DNA of 29,781 nt from a virus. The translations under genes were made by a program, and so were the position numbers. This document shows, one piece after another, positions 20,410 through 29,035 of this stretch. The notes beneath the pieces were generated by a model. It was given only the letters and a program-made list of their open reading frames with translations. It was not told where the DNA came from and did no database searches. The stretch's first letter is position 1. Each line of letters starts with the position of its first letter. The stretch lies in the IMG/VR virus record IMGVR_UViG_3300040810_000354, positions 1 through 29,781 of that record, one strand, 5' to 3'.

Positions 20410-21141
20410 TTAATATGCACTCACTGCCGCACGTTTCCAAATAACAGTTGAACCGTCATATGTACCTGTGCAAACATAAATGTAACTTGTGTCAACTACT
20501 ACCAAGCCTGCTTTATCGCCACTTTGTCCAGTGTTAGCTGGTGTACGCTGTTCCATAATACTTCTATTACGTGTTAGATCGCTAACTGCGATTGTTGTTC
20601 CTTGGTCATCTGTAGTAAACTCAAAGATATATGTACCAACTTCATCAAATGTAATTACACGAGTGTTGCTGTTGATACCCATTAGACTTGCTAGTCCAAT
20701 AGTCACTGCACTTGGTAGTGTTAGTGTATGTGCAACGTTCTGTACGTCGATCTCAAAACGGATACGACCTAGCTTACCGCTTGCTGGAAAGTTAGTAAAT
20801 GCTAATGAAACACTGCCGCTTGTTGTTACTGTAACATAGGAGCCTTCAGTGTAGTTAAGGGTAACTGTACCACTAGTTGTGCCCTTAGCAACACGAGTCT
20901 CACTCATATCACGTAATTCAAAGTCTGACATTAGCGCACCAGCACCTGCGTTATCTAGGCTTGTGCCTGATAGTGCACTTTTAAGTACTACCTTACCTTG
21001 TAGGTCTTCAATTTCTGTTTTTGCATTACTAAAATTAGTTTTAATGTTAGTAAAGTTATCGCGGAAGCCTTGACTGTCGTTGTCTTGTCCTGCAATAGGA
21101 AAGGTTCCGTCTATGTTATTAGCATTGATATTACTGGCCAT
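20410..21141 (-). CDS. Tail-fibre-like virion protein sharing its C-terminal module
   Basis: A 243-residue protein. The N terminus (I-D-G-T-F-P-I-A-G-Q-D-N-D-S-Q-G-F-R-D-N-F) is a variant of the start found in the two fibre proteins at 24210 and 26188 and may anchor it to the particle. A coiled coil (N-I-K-T-N-F-S-N-A-K-T-E-I-E-D-L-Q) and a Thr/Ser-rich beta region follow. The last 35 residues (G-D-K-A-G-L-V-V-V-D-T-S-Y-I-Y-V-C-T then Y-D-G-S-T-V-I-W) are closely related to the C terminus of the 655-aa fibre. A late-promoter-like GATAAATA lies 27 bp upstream. Confidence 0.78.
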   Translation of the reverse strand: MASNINANNIDGTFPIAGQDNDSQGFRDNFTNIKTNFSNAKTEIEDLQGKVVLKSALSGTSLDNAGAGALMSDFELRDMSETRVAKGTTSGTVTLNYTEGSYVTVTTSGSVSLAFTNFPASGKLGRIRFEIDVQNVAHTLTLPSAVTIGLASLMGINSNTRVITFDEVGTYIFEFTTDDQGTTIAVSDLTRNRSIMEQRTPANTGQSGDKAGLVVVDTSYIYVCTGTYDGSTVIWKRAAVSAY

Positions 21142-21167
21142 TTATATAAATCTCCGTGGTACGCACT

Positions 21168-21175
21168 TATTTATC
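21168..21175 (-). promoter_or_regulatory. Late-promoter-like GATAAATA
   Basis: GATAAATA on the minus strand, overlapping the end of the 1001-aa gene and 27 bp upstream of the ATG at 21141. Confidence 0.48.
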
Positions 21176-24100
21176 TTTGTATATTATCTCTAAAGGCATT
21201 TACTCTTGGGAATTTAATCCATGCATCATTGGTGTCTAAGCCGTTTGTCCACTTATCAATGTCTTTGAAGAAACGTGTACCATTACCGTCAAAGACACTT
21301 TGTACACCTGAGGTTGATAAGTCTACACCTCTAACATCAACATATTCAGGTGATTTGCCGACTGCGCTACGCTCATAGTAGTAAATGATATTATCATAGG
21401 TTACCTTAACCTGATCGCCGTTGAGTATTTCTCTAGTGAATGTAAATGTTACGACATTTGCGCTGTTTACACTTATTGTCCATACACCTGCTTGTTTGTT
21501 TACAGTAGCATTTCCTACAAGTTTGTCAACATAACCTGGTATTTCTTGTCCACCGTCATAACGTCCAGCGCCGCTGTTTTCGTTGTCATAACCTATCTCG
21601 TCGTAGATATCTAACTGCTCGATCCATCCATCATTATCGTTGTCAGGATCAGTCATGCCTTCGTGTCTCAACCATATCACAGTCTTACCGTTCAATTCTG
21701 TAATATCAGTCACACCGTTTATGCAACCACTAGCAACAACTTCGCTAGCAAGTTTCTTGTTTAGACTGTCAAATCTACAATCGCCATCCACACTATAGTC
21801 TACTGTTGCAACTACACTACTACCAATATCCGAACGATCAAATGTTGTTTCGGCAGTTGCTAGGAACTTCTGATTCTGTTTATCATAGAAGTTACTTAGG
21901 TTGTTATCAAGAATAAATCTATCTACTTCAAAACTAATAGCTTTCAAATCAAACTCGGTACGCTGTTTTAACCTAAATGCTGTGCGTAATCCTGTACCAG
22001 GCTTCATATATACAATAGGTGCTGCAAGTGTCCAACCTAGCACCTCACCATTAGTCTGTTTGTCTTGCATCCAGTCTGGTAACACAAAACGTTCTAGTAT
22101 TGTACTACCAATACTTTCTTTCATTCTATTACGCATATTTTGTATAGCATTTGGATAAACTTCAATCTCATTACCTTGATCTGCGTGTTGATTTCCTGTG
22201 CTTGTTTTAGGGAAACCTGCATCAGCAGTCATTGCTTTTACAAAACTTGACATTGCTGTAATGCTGCTCTGTTCTTTAAGTTTTATTGTGTCACTTGCTG
22301 GCGCAGGATTTTTAGTAGAAGGATCTACGCCCATTGCACTGTCTACTAATTCAATATAGACAATGTCATACTTTGCTACATTGTTAGAATCGTAACTAGT
22401 TGCCACCTTGATATCGCCAAACTTTAATGTGTTATTAAAATGGTTTTTAGCAGTTGCTTGCACGTATGCACTTGCAGTCTTAGGAGCAAGACCAGTTGCA
22501 ATTAATGCTCTAATATCTTTTTGTAGTCCAAAATAGAAATCTGTAGGACGATATATATCCTCAACAGGTATGTCGTCACTGTTGTTAATTAGATTGTTAT
22601 AAATGTCTCTTTGTGCTTTGTTTGGCAGAGCACGAATGTATAATGTTTCGTAAGGATCTGTTGTCTCAGGTTTAATTTCAATATTAAAAGTATTATATGT
22701 GTCAATGACACCATCTGCGCTATAGGCTCTTACAGTAAAGGTATACTTGTGCTCAAAGGTAGTCCAGTCTGCAAACTCTCCTTTGTTATACATTTCTACA
22801 TCAAATGTAGTCCTACCATTGTCGAACATCATGTGTTCAAAACTTACACGACCTTGTACAAACCCATCATTGGTAATACGTAAACCTTGTGGAAGTTTGT
22901 CATTACTAGGAGTGTTAGCTAAAGAACCACTACGCAATTCATATTGCACAGGCTTACCACTTCTAACAGTAGCGCGGATATCAATTTCACTTACATCACC
23001 TGTTCTAATTGTGCCAAGATTAGCAGCAGGCCAAGTAATTTCTTTGTCAATGTCGCCTTCTATTGTTAGTGTAAAAAATACCCATTCGCTGACAATAGTA
23101 GGTTTGTCTTTCTTATAACAGCGGACAGCAAAACTATAATCACGTGTGGTGACATTAATAATAGGAATATATCCACTTAGCCAGCCTGTTTCTGTGTCCA
23201 TTACTAGCCCTGGAGGAAGTTCTTGGTCGCCTCTATCAAACAGATCCATATCAAAATTAGTAGCATCAAAACCTGTAGCATCTCCAACACTAATAGTAAA
23301 CTCTACAGTATCTCCGTCTGGATCATATGCTGTAAACTGAGTTGCAAAGAAGTTATCGTGTTTAATTGTACCAAAGTCTGTGGGCGTTGTTAGCAACGCT
23401 GGTGGACGTTCTGTGCTTGTTGCTGCATCAACTAAACTATCTATTGTACTAGCACTGGCTGTATCTTTAAAGCTATCAGCAGTAATAATATCGGCGTCTG
23501 CGGTGCCACCGTTACGACTTGCTACAAACAGTGTGTAATTTTTTACTGCAATGTCTTTACCATCAGATGCTTCAACTACCCACTCATAAGTTTTACTCTC
23601 TGCGATTGTACTAAAGTCAAATGTACCAATATCAAATGCATTTACATCATAACCTGGAGTTCCTGTTAGAGTTGGAACTGGTTGAATATAACCGCTAATT
23701 AAACCGCTGGTGCTAATACTAAGTCCGGGAGGTAAGTTGCCGCTCTGCAATCTCCAAGTCGTAACATCGCCTGGATCTGGATCAAAAGCTGTGAGTTGCG
23801 TTTCAAAATAACTACCATCCCATGCTGCACCCAGGGCAGCGGAAGGTAAACTGTCAATAGTAGGAGCATCATTGCCTGTAACTGTAAGTTCAAAGACTCT
23901 ATCTGCTACAGTGCCTTCCGTGTTATTAGTTGCACGTACAACAAATCTACTTGTTACGTTAAATGCAACTTCTACAGGTACGCCCTGAATATAATCTTTT
24001 GCATCTGGGTAGCCTTCGCACTTACCAAACGGCGTAATACGAATACCGTTAGGCAGTTTTCCACTGATATGTTCATAATAGTCAGCGTTTCCTGCGTTCA

Positions 24101-24176
24101 ACTGTACTTGATAGAACTCTTGTTCTACAATAGTACCCAAATTACCGGGCGGTGTTATCCAATAGGGCGCAGCCAT
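21171..24176 (-). CDS. Large virion protein with putative Ig-like (He_PIG) repeats
   Basis: A 1001-residue protein, probably a tail or baseplate appendage. The first 450 residues contain four repeats resembling putative Ig domains, each with an L-P-x-G-L-type motif (near 41-45, 148-152, 320-324 and 428-432) followed by G-x-[IVL]-x-G, and L-G-T-I or F-G-T-I strands marking domain starts. Residues from about 520 on are mixed alpha/beta with an R-P-T-D-F-Y-F-G-L-Q segment, and the C-terminal 300 residues are Asp/Asn/Gly-rich and beta-like. There is no signal peptide. GAGGAG precedes the ATG and a GATAAATA site lies 22 bp upstream. It sits between fibre genes, fitting host attachment. Confidence 0.8.
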   Translation of the reverse strand: MAAPYWITPPGNLGTIVEQEFYQVQLNAGNADYYEHISGKLPNGIRITPFGKCEGYPDAKDYIQGVPVEVAFNVTSRFVVRATNNTEGTVADRVFELTVTGNDAPTIDSLPSAALGAAWDGSYFETQLTAFDPDPGDVTTWRLQSGNLPPGLSISTSGLISGYIQPVPTLTGTPGYDVNAFDIGTFDFSTIAESKTYEWVVEASDGKDIAVKNYTLFVASRNGGTADADIITADSFKDTASASTIDSLVDAATSTERPPALLTTPTDFGTIKHDNFFATQFTAYDPDGDTVEFTISVGDATGFDATNFDMDLFDRGDQELPPGLVMDTETGWLSGYIPIINVTTRDYSFAVRCYKKDKPTIVSEWVFFTLTIEGDIDKEITWPAANLGTIRTGDVSEIDIRATVRSGKPVQYELRSGSLANTPSNDKLPQGLRITNDGFVQGRVSFEHMMFDNGRTTFDVEMYNKGEFADWTTFEHKYTFTVRAYSADGVIDTYNTFNIEIKPETTDPYETLYIRALPNKAQRDIYNNLINNSDDIPVEDIYRPTDFYFGLQKDIRALIATGLAPKTASAYVQATAKNHFNNTLKFGDIKVATSYDSNNVAKYDIVYIELVDSAMGVDPSTKNPAPASDTIKLKEQSSITAMSSFVKAMTADAGFPKTSTGNQHADQGNEIEVYPNAIQNMRNRMKESIGSTILERFVLPDWMQDKQTNGEVLGWTLAAPIVYMKPGTGLRTAFRLKQRTEFDLKAISFEVDRFILDNNLSNFYDKQNQKFLATAETTFDRSDIGSSVVATVDYSVDGDCRFDSLNKKLASEVVASGCINGVTDITELNGKTVIWLRHEGMTDPDNDNDGWIEQLDIYDEIGYDNENSGAGRYDGGQEIPGYVDKLVGNATVNKQAGVWTISVNSANVVTFTFTREILNGDQVKVTYDNIIYYYERSAVGKSPEYVDVRGVDLSTSGVQSVFDGNGTRFFKDIDKWTNGLDTNDAWIKFPRVNAFRDNIQR

Positions 24177-24197
24177 AGCAACTCCTCTGCTTACGAG

Positions 24198-24205
24198 TAT
24201 TTATC
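24198..24205 (-). promoter_or_regulatory. Late-promoter-like GATAAATA
   Basis: GATAAATA on the minus strand in the short gap between the 655-aa fibre stop and the ATG at 24176 (22 bp). Confidence 0.52.
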
Positions 24206-24209
24206 GCTA

Positions 24210-26177
24210 TTACCAAGTAGCGTGGGCTGCTCGTCTCCAGATTGCAGTGCTACCATCATAATTTGCAGTACATGTATAGATGTAACTGCTATCCCAGGCC
24301 ATATCGCCTTTTCTATCGCCAGTAGCACCTACTGCACTTGCAGGTGTATATTCTCTTGGTGCAATAGCAACTGTGTTGCCGTCACTATCTGCATGGAATG
24401 CTCTCGTAGTACTTGCAAATGTTCTAGAAAATACTGTGGAAAAACCTGAAACTGAAACTGGATCAGCTATTTGTGCTTGCAATGATAGGTGTTCATCAAC
24501 TCTAACATTTCCTAAACCGTTTGTAGATAAAACCAATGGTTCGTTACTAGTAAGTGTTGTAATAGTATTTTCTCGAATACGTATTCTGCTATTACTAATA
24601 TCACCGCTAAAAGTTGCATCGCCAGTCACGCCTAGTGTTGAACTTAGTGTAGTGGCACCAGTTACGTTAAGTGTCTCGTCTACGTCAAGACTTGTTCTAA
24701 CAATAATACGACCAGTTCCGTTAGCATCAAGTACAAGGTCTGCATTACTAACTATTGTCTTGATATCAGTTTGATTTATTTCAATAGTATCATCAATTAC
24801 TACTTTATCGATCTTTAAACCGGCTAGCCCTGGTACTGTTCTTGTATTTCTAGTAAAGAATGTGTCCCATGTATCACTATTAGTGATAGTAATAGTAGCT
24901 CCGCCGCCCGATGTTGTAATACCAACGCCGCCACTTATACTAATTGTTTCGCCTAATCTTGCTTCGATAATTGTACTAGTATCATCACTGAATGTGATAG
25001 GCTGATTTGTTGCTGTATCAACATAGTCTTTGGTGGTTGCATGATCACCTAGTGTAGGATTAGCTAGATTGTCAATTACTGCGTTTTTAACATCGATAAT
25101 ACCACTAGCAGGTTGTAGTTCAATGTTGCTTGTACTTGTGATATTATTATTATCAATTGTAAGATCATTGATTCTTAAGTTCTCTATAGTAGTTGTGACA
25201 CCACTTTGTGTTAGGTTACTGTTACTTGTGATATTACCTAGTGCATCAGTAAAAAGAACTTGGGTAGATGTAAATGTTCCTAAACGTAAACTTGGCACAA
25301 CTACTGTACCAGTTCCTAGTGGATCAAGTGTAATGTTTTCATTGCTTACTACATTGCTAATACTGTTGCCGCTGAATGACAAGTTACCAATACCAAAGGT
25401 AGTTGCACCTGTAACACTAGCTGCGTTAATTGTATCAGCATATACAGTTGCCCATTTACGTGATAGGCTACCTATGTTATATGTACTATCACTATTTGGA
25501 ATAAGATTACTTGTTAGATCTGCATTAACTGTGATGCTATCTGTATCAGCATCTCCTATAGTAATATTACCGCCTAGTGTAATGTTTCCGCTGAAGTCAC
25601 CATCTTTAGCATAAACAGTTGCCCAACGTAATGTGCTACTGCCTAGGCTACTTGTTTCAGTAATACTAGGAACAATACTACTGTCTACACGCCCAACAAA
25701 TGTGACCGTATCTGTTGTGGTGTCACCTAGGTCAACGTCGCCAATAAAACTTGCTGCACCATTAGCACTTAGCGTGCCAGTAAATGCTGCATTACCTCCT
25801 GACAAATCGCCTGTTAGAGTAGTTGTACCACCTACAGTTAGGTTGCCGCTAATAGCAACATCATCTAGGTCTGTGTTTCCATCTACGTCTAATGTACCAG
25901 TTAGTGTGGTATTACCTGTAACTGCAAGTGTTTCACTTATGCTCACAGGACCTGCTAGAACAATCCTACCAGTAGAGGTAACATCGATAGTAATGTCTGC
26001 TCCACTGGTATCTGTACCAATGGTGGTTCCAGTATAACTTAAACCTGAGAGTGTTACGCCGCCAAGCTCTGTGTAAATCTCATCAAAGTTCTCGTTTATC
26101 TTATTGAACGCATCTCTTAGTACATCACCTGTACCATCGTCTTGGTTGGTACCAATGTTTACAGTTTGTTTAGCCAT
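24210..26177 (-). CDS. Repetitive tail-fibre protein
   Basis: A 655-residue fibre. It opens M-A-K-Q-T-V-N-I-G-T, with D-D-G-T-G-D-V-L-R-D-A-F-N-K-I, almost the same as the neighbouring 278-aa protein. The body is Thr/Gly/Asp-rich with degenerate T-L-T-G-x-L-x-V-x-G-x-T repeats typical of triple beta-helix shafts, and two R-W-A-T-V-Y-A / K-W-A-T-V-Y-A motifs. The last 35 residues (G-D-R-K-G-D-M-A-W-D-S-S-Y-I-Y-T-C-T and on) match the C terminus of the 243-aa fibre, suggesting a common tip, trimerisation or chaperone-binding module. AAGGAG lies 8 nt before the ATG. It probably binds a host surface receptor. Confidence 0.87.
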   Translation of the reverse strand: MAKQTVNIGTNQDDGTGDVLRDAFNKINENFDEIYTELGGVTLSGLSYTGTTIGTDTSGADITIDVTSTGRIVLAGPVSISETLAVTGNTTLTGTLDVDGNTDLDDVAISGNLTVGGTTTLTGDLSGGNAAFTGTLSANGAASFIGDVDLGDTTTDTVTFVGRVDSSIVPSITETSSLGSSTLRWATVYAKDGDFSGNITLGGNITIGDADTDSITVNADLTSNLIPNSDSTYNIGSLSRKWATVYADTINAASVTGATTFGIGNLSFSGNSISNVVSNENITLDPLGTGTVVVPSLRLGTFTSTQVLFTDALGNITSNSNLTQSGVTTTIENLRINDLTIDNNNITSTSNIELQPASGIIDVKNAVIDNLANPTLGDHATTKDYVDTATNQPITFSDDTSTIIEARLGETISISGGVGITTSGGGATITITNSDTWDTFFTRNTRTVPGLAGLKIDKVVIDDTIEINQTDIKTIVSNADLVLDANGTGRIIVRTSLDVDETLNVTGATTLSSTLGVTGDATFSGDISNSRIRIRENTITTLTSNEPLVLSTNGLGNVRVDEHLSLQAQIADPVSVSGFSTVFSRTFASTTRAFHADSDGNTVAIAPREYTPASAVGATGDRKGDMAWDSSYIYTCTANYDGSTAIWRRAAHATW

Positions 26178-26187
26178 TGGTTGCTCC

Positions 26188-27024
26188 TTATGATACTGCG
26201 TAGTATGGAATTACGTATTCTGTGTCGCCAATTTTAAACTTTGCGTATCCTGTTGGAGTTGCTGGTAGAGCACTGGCACCACCTGCCGCACCTACAGTAG
26301 ATTGTGTAGGAACACGGAAGTTAATTGTGCCTGTGCCACTTGGATCCATGTCAATATCGCTGTTTGACAACTGTGTTTGGATTTTATTACCTTGTAGTGC
26401 GATATTGCTATCAACTCTGATAAACCCTGCTTCTAGATTCTGGCCAGCTGCGACAGTAACATTTCCAGTAAATGTTGTAGTCGATGCGCTTACTGAGAGA
26501 GTATCACCGCCTGTATTAATTGTATCAACATTCAAATCGCCTGTTACGTCAACACCAGCAGCAGTTGTTTCAATCTTTTTACTATTATCATAATATAACG
26601 ACACTGCACCATCAGGTGTAGCAACAACCATATATTCGTTACCAGTTCTTTTTAAGATTCTTATTTCTGTATCACTTCGTAAAACTAAAGCACCAGTTCC
26701 AACATCATCAATTAAACTATTTCCACCATCATGGTAAATCTGTAAATCATCCGCATCACCAAATTGTGCTTTGATACTATCGCCGTGTGATGTATTACCT
26801 AAGAATACAATCTCACCAGTACCATTTGGATCTAGTTGAATGTTTCCGTTTGAGTTGTCACTGATAATGCTTTGTCCGCTGATGCTGATGTTCTGTCCAC
26901 TACCTGCACCTGTTGCGGAGTAAAGCTCGTTAAAGTTGTCGTTAACTTTGTCAAAAGCAGTGCGTAGCGGATCACCTGTTCCGTCGTTTGCACTACTACC
27001 AATATTAATTGTTTGCTTGGCCAT
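26188..27024 (-). CDS. Tail-fibre-like virion protein
   Basis: A 278-residue protein beginning M-A-K-Q-T-I-N-I-G-S, whose first 40 residues are paralogous to those of the 655-aa fibre. It continues with an S-I-S-G-Q-S-I-I-S-D-N-S-N-G-N segment, a beta-rich body with two D-P-[NS]-G-T-G motifs (L-D-P-N-G-T-G and M-D-P-S-G-T-G), and a Tyr/Ile/Pro-rich end. It lacks the shared C-terminal module. The start at 27024 matches the paralogue and has AAAGGA at suitable spacing, so the five upstream in-frame codons are excluded. It heads the fibre block, with a late-promoter-like AATAAATA 25 bp upstream. Confidence 0.8.
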   Translation of the reverse strand: MAKQTINIGSSANDGTGDPLRTAFDKVNDNFNELYSATGAGSGQNISISGQSIISDNSNGNIQLDPNGTGEIVFLGNTSHGDSIKAQFGDADDLQIYHDGGNSLIDDVGTGALVLRSDTEIRILKRTGNEYMVVATPDGAVSLYYDNSKKIETTAAGVDVTGDLNVDTINTGGDTLSVSASTTTFTGNVTVAAGQNLEAGFIRVDSNIALQGNKIQTQLSNSDIDMDPSGTGTINFRVPTQSTVGAAGGASALPATPTGYAKFKIGDTEYVIPYYAVS

Positions 27025-27048
27025 TATGTGTCCTTTCACATTATAACT

Positions 27049-27056
27049 TATTTATT
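27049..27056 (-). promoter_or_regulatory. Late-promoter-like AATAAATA
   Basis: AATAAATA on the minus strand, 25 bp upstream of the ATG at 27024, in the divergent gap between the fibre block and the plus-strand zinc-ribbon gene. The first base differs from TATAAATA. Confidence 0.42.
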
Positions 27057-27076
27057 TTATATATCAAGTAAGCCGC

Positions 27077-27382
27077 ATGCTAAATAGTTTTATGCTTATA
27101 GAAAGTTATACATCATATGGGCATCACACTAGAGTACGTAATGGTCGCAAGGAAACTGTTAGGACCCTGGCAACATACTACAGGTTAAAGTGCGATCAAT
27201 GCGATGCTGAGTTTAGTAGACCTAGCAAACAATACAAGCATCGCACACAAACACATTACTGTAAAGAATGTTACACTAAGAATCTAGCACAATCAAAGAG
27301 TGCTCAGTCAAGGAGAATAAACAGATATGTCGATGCGTTTGACGCTAGTAGCGGCAAGCCTTTGGGTACTTTCAAGTTATAG
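27077..27382 (+). CDS. Small zinc-ribbon protein
   Basis: A 101-residue basic protein. A C-D-Q-C pair and an H-Y-C-K-E-C pair about 22 residues apart, with further His residues between them, form a zinc-ribbon or HNH-like metal site. The N terminus has Y-T-S-Y-G-H-H-T-R-V-R-N-G-R-K-E, which I believe is shared by a small family in marine T4-like phages but cannot name. Nucleic-acid binding is likely from the basic charge. Its 3' end overlaps the protease gene by 56 bases. The start is uncertain: ATG 27077 or the in-frame ATG at 27092, neither with a strong ribosome-binding site. Confidence 0.68.
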   Translation: MLNSFMLIESYTSYGHHTRVRNGRKETVRTLATYYRLKCDQCDAEFSRPSKQYKHRTQTHYCKECYTKNLAQSKSAQSRRINRYVDAFDASSGKPLGTFKL

Positions 27383-28376
27383 TACTGCACAGGCTAGTTT
27401 TGCAGACATTGTAGATAAAACTATTAAGAGTGTTTGCTTAGTAACCTTTGGAGAACCAACTGTAGTTATAGACAGTGAGGGCGAAAGAAAAGAAGACTTT
27501 CCTAATAGTCCATTCAATGAATATCTAAAGAAGAAACAAGAGCAACGTCCACAAGGCGGTTCTGGAACTTGTTTTGTCATTGAAGCAAATGGGAAAAAGT
27601 ACCTACTAACTAACCAACACGTTGCCAGTACAGCGTCTCAGTCATACAAAGTAACCTTTTACAAGATGATAAAACATCATCCTGCAAAATTAGTTGCTAA
27701 TGATAAGTTAACAGATCTTGCACTTCTTGAGATGGAGAAAACTGAAGGTCAACGTATTCTAAAGACAACACCCGCACTACCTTGGGGCGATAGTTCCGAA
27801 CTACGTAGTGGCGATAGTGTTTACGCTATTGGCCATCCTCTTGGTATGGAATGGAGTGTAAGTAGAGGAATTGTTAGCAATCCTAGTAGACGCTTACAAA
27901 ACACTTGGCAACCTGTAATACAAACAGATGTTGCTATTAATGTAGGTAATAGTGGAGGACCGCTGTTTAATCTGCAAGGAGAAGTAGTAGGCGTAAACAC
28001 CTTTATATTCACACCAGGACAAGGCGGAAGTGTCGGCGTTAACTTTAGTGTAGACGGTAATCAAGCTCAGTATATTATAGACAGCCTATTAAAATATGGA
28101 AAAGTAAAACGTAGTAGGATGGGTCTTGCTTACATTGTTGACAAGGACAAAGGTGTATTACGTGTTGAAATGGTAATGACTGATAGCCCTGCTGAACGTG
28201 CTGGAATTGAAAAAGGTGATGTTCTTCTTGGAATCAATAAAAGGCTTATCAAATCTAGTAGAGATATAGGCAATGTATTAGATAAAGTAGAAGCTGGAAC
28301 TGCTATTGACATAATAGTAGAACGCAATGGTATGGTAATGTTAAAGGAATTGATTACCGGAGAAATGATTGATTAG
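27327..28376 (+). CDS. Exported HtrA/DegP-like serine protease with PDZ domain
   Basis: A 349-residue protein. It has a signal peptide (cleavage near A-Q-A-S, residue 23) and a trypsin-like S1C domain with catalytic His98 (T-N-Q-H-V-A), Asp130 (K-L-T-D-L-A) and Ser209 (V-G-N-S-G-G-P-L), followed by one PDZ domain (about 250-345: G-L-A-Y-I...S-P-A-E-R-A-G-I-E-K-G-D-V-L). HtrA proteases degrade or remodel misfolded proteins in the periplasm. A complete exported copy in a phage is unusual and could help virion assembly at the membrane, lysis, superinfection exclusion or envelope stress. GGAG lies about 11 nt before the ATG. The gene overlaps the A-type carrier gene at its 3' end by 4 bases. Confidence 0.92.
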   Translation: MSMRLTLVAASLWVLSSYSTAQASFADIVDKTIKSVCLVTFGEPTVVIDSEGERKEDFPNSPFNEYLKKKQEQRPQGGSGTCFVIEANGKKYLLTNQHVASTASQSYKVTFYKMIKHHPAKLVANDKLTDLALLEMEKTEGQRILKTTPALPWGDSSELRSGDSVYAIGHPLGMEWSVSRGIVSNPSRRLQNTWQPVIQTDVAINVGNSGGPLFNLQGEVVGVNTFIFTPGQGGSVGVNFSVDGNQAQYIIDSLLKYGKVKRSRMGLAYIVDKDKGVLRVEMVMTDSPAERAGIEKGDVLLGINKRLIKSSRDIGNVLDKVEAGTAIDIIVERNGMVMLKELITGEMID

Positions 28377-28735
28377 GCAGAAAATGATTCGCCACAGCCG
28401 CATTGTGCTGTAGCCATTGGATTTTTTACTTTAAGGAAACTGCCGCCTAGTTCTTGTACGTAATCTATTTCGCTACCAAGTAAAAACATTTCAGCTATAG
28501 GGTCGACTACAAGGATACCCTCAATAGGGTCGCTCCAGACCACACTATCATCTGTGCAATCCTTACTTAACCCCCAAACATACTGCATACCCGAGCAGCC
28601 ACCACCTTTTACAGTCAATGTAACATGCCCTTCAGGACATACTGACTTCAAGTAGTTCTTCGCTGATTCTGATACTGTTACTAGCATGTTTGCAATCTTC
28701 TCCGCATACACATTGTGGTAAAAACTCTGGATCAT
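28373..28735 (-). CDS. A-type Fe-S cluster carrier (IscA/ErpA/HesB-like)
   Basis: A 120-residue protein of the HesB family. The three conserved cysteines are present: C47 in G-G-G-C-S-G-M and C112/C114 in Q-C-G-C-G, with V-T-V-S-E-S-A-K near the N terminus. It would bind and transfer an Fe-S cluster, perhaps to the radical SAM protein or to host enzymes. The ATG at 28735 has AAGGA 7 nt upstream; an ATG at 28687, matching the usual family start, is an alternative without a clear site. The gene overlaps the 56-aa Cys protein by about 100 bases in another frame and meets the HtrA gene end to end. Confidence 0.88.
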   Translation of the reverse strand: MIQSFYHNVYAEKIANMLVTVSESAKNYLKSVCPEGHVTLTVKGGGCSGMQYVWGLSKDCTDDSVVWSDPIEGILVVDPIAEMFLLGSEIDYVQELGGSFLKVKNPMATAQCGCGESFSA

Positions 28736-28802
28736 TAAATGATCCTTCTAAAGCATTTTCTAATCCGTAGATTCTACCATTTTTACAAACGTATACATTC
28801 AT
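28632..28802 (-). CDS. 56-aa Cys-containing microprotein
   Basis: A 56-residue frame from ATG 28802, whose start overlaps the TGA of the IF-1 gene (ATGA). It has C6 and a C-V-C-G-E-D-C-K-H motif near residues 31-39 that could bind metal, in an acidic protein. The last two-thirds overlap the A-type carrier gene. The perfect overlap with IF-1 supports real translation, but the large overlap with the carrier is a reason for caution. Function unknown. Confidence 0.5.
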   Translation of the reverse strand: MNVYVCKNGRIYGLENALEGSFNDPEFLPQCVCGEDCKHASNSIRISEELLEVSMS

Positions 28803-29029
28803 TTGTGTCTATACGTAATACGTCCTTGAGTTATATCATATGGGCTTACTTCGACTGTAACTCTATCGCCCACAAGTATGTTAATTTTATTTAACCGCAT
28901 CCTGCCGCTAATATGTGCAAGTATTTGGCTTGTTTTTTGTTCGTTTAAGTTAAGAACTACACCAAACTTTCCGCCTGGGAATATTTCTACAACTTCGCCT
29001 TCAAATTCAATATATTCTTGTTTTGCCAT
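28799..29029 (-). CDS. infA: Translation initiation factor IF-1 homologue
   Basis: A 76-residue OB-fold protein nearly the same length as bacterial IF-1. Matching segments are the start [14 protein letters not shown], the central [20 protein letters not shown] and the C-terminal [15 protein letters not shown]-1 sits in the ribosomal A site and helps select the initiator codon. A phage copy could bias host ribosomes towards phage mRNAs. No Shine-Dalgarno sequence precedes the ATG, and an AATAAATA late-promoter-like site lies 6 bp upstream, so it may be leaderless. It overlaps the microprotein by 4 nt. Confidence 0.92.
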   Translation of the reverse strand: MAKQEYIEFEGEVVEIFPGGKFGVVLNLNEQKTSQILAHISGRMRLNKINILVGDRVTVEVSPYDITQGRITYRHK

Positions 29030-29035
29030 TTGTGT

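Noticed and set aside
25069-26037. Long plus-strand frames of up to 181 codons opposite the fibre gene
   Set aside because: They are low-complexity Val/Leu/Ser/Pro shadows of Thr/Gly/Asp-rich fibre repeats, and the minus-strand gene has a good RBS and clear homologous ends.
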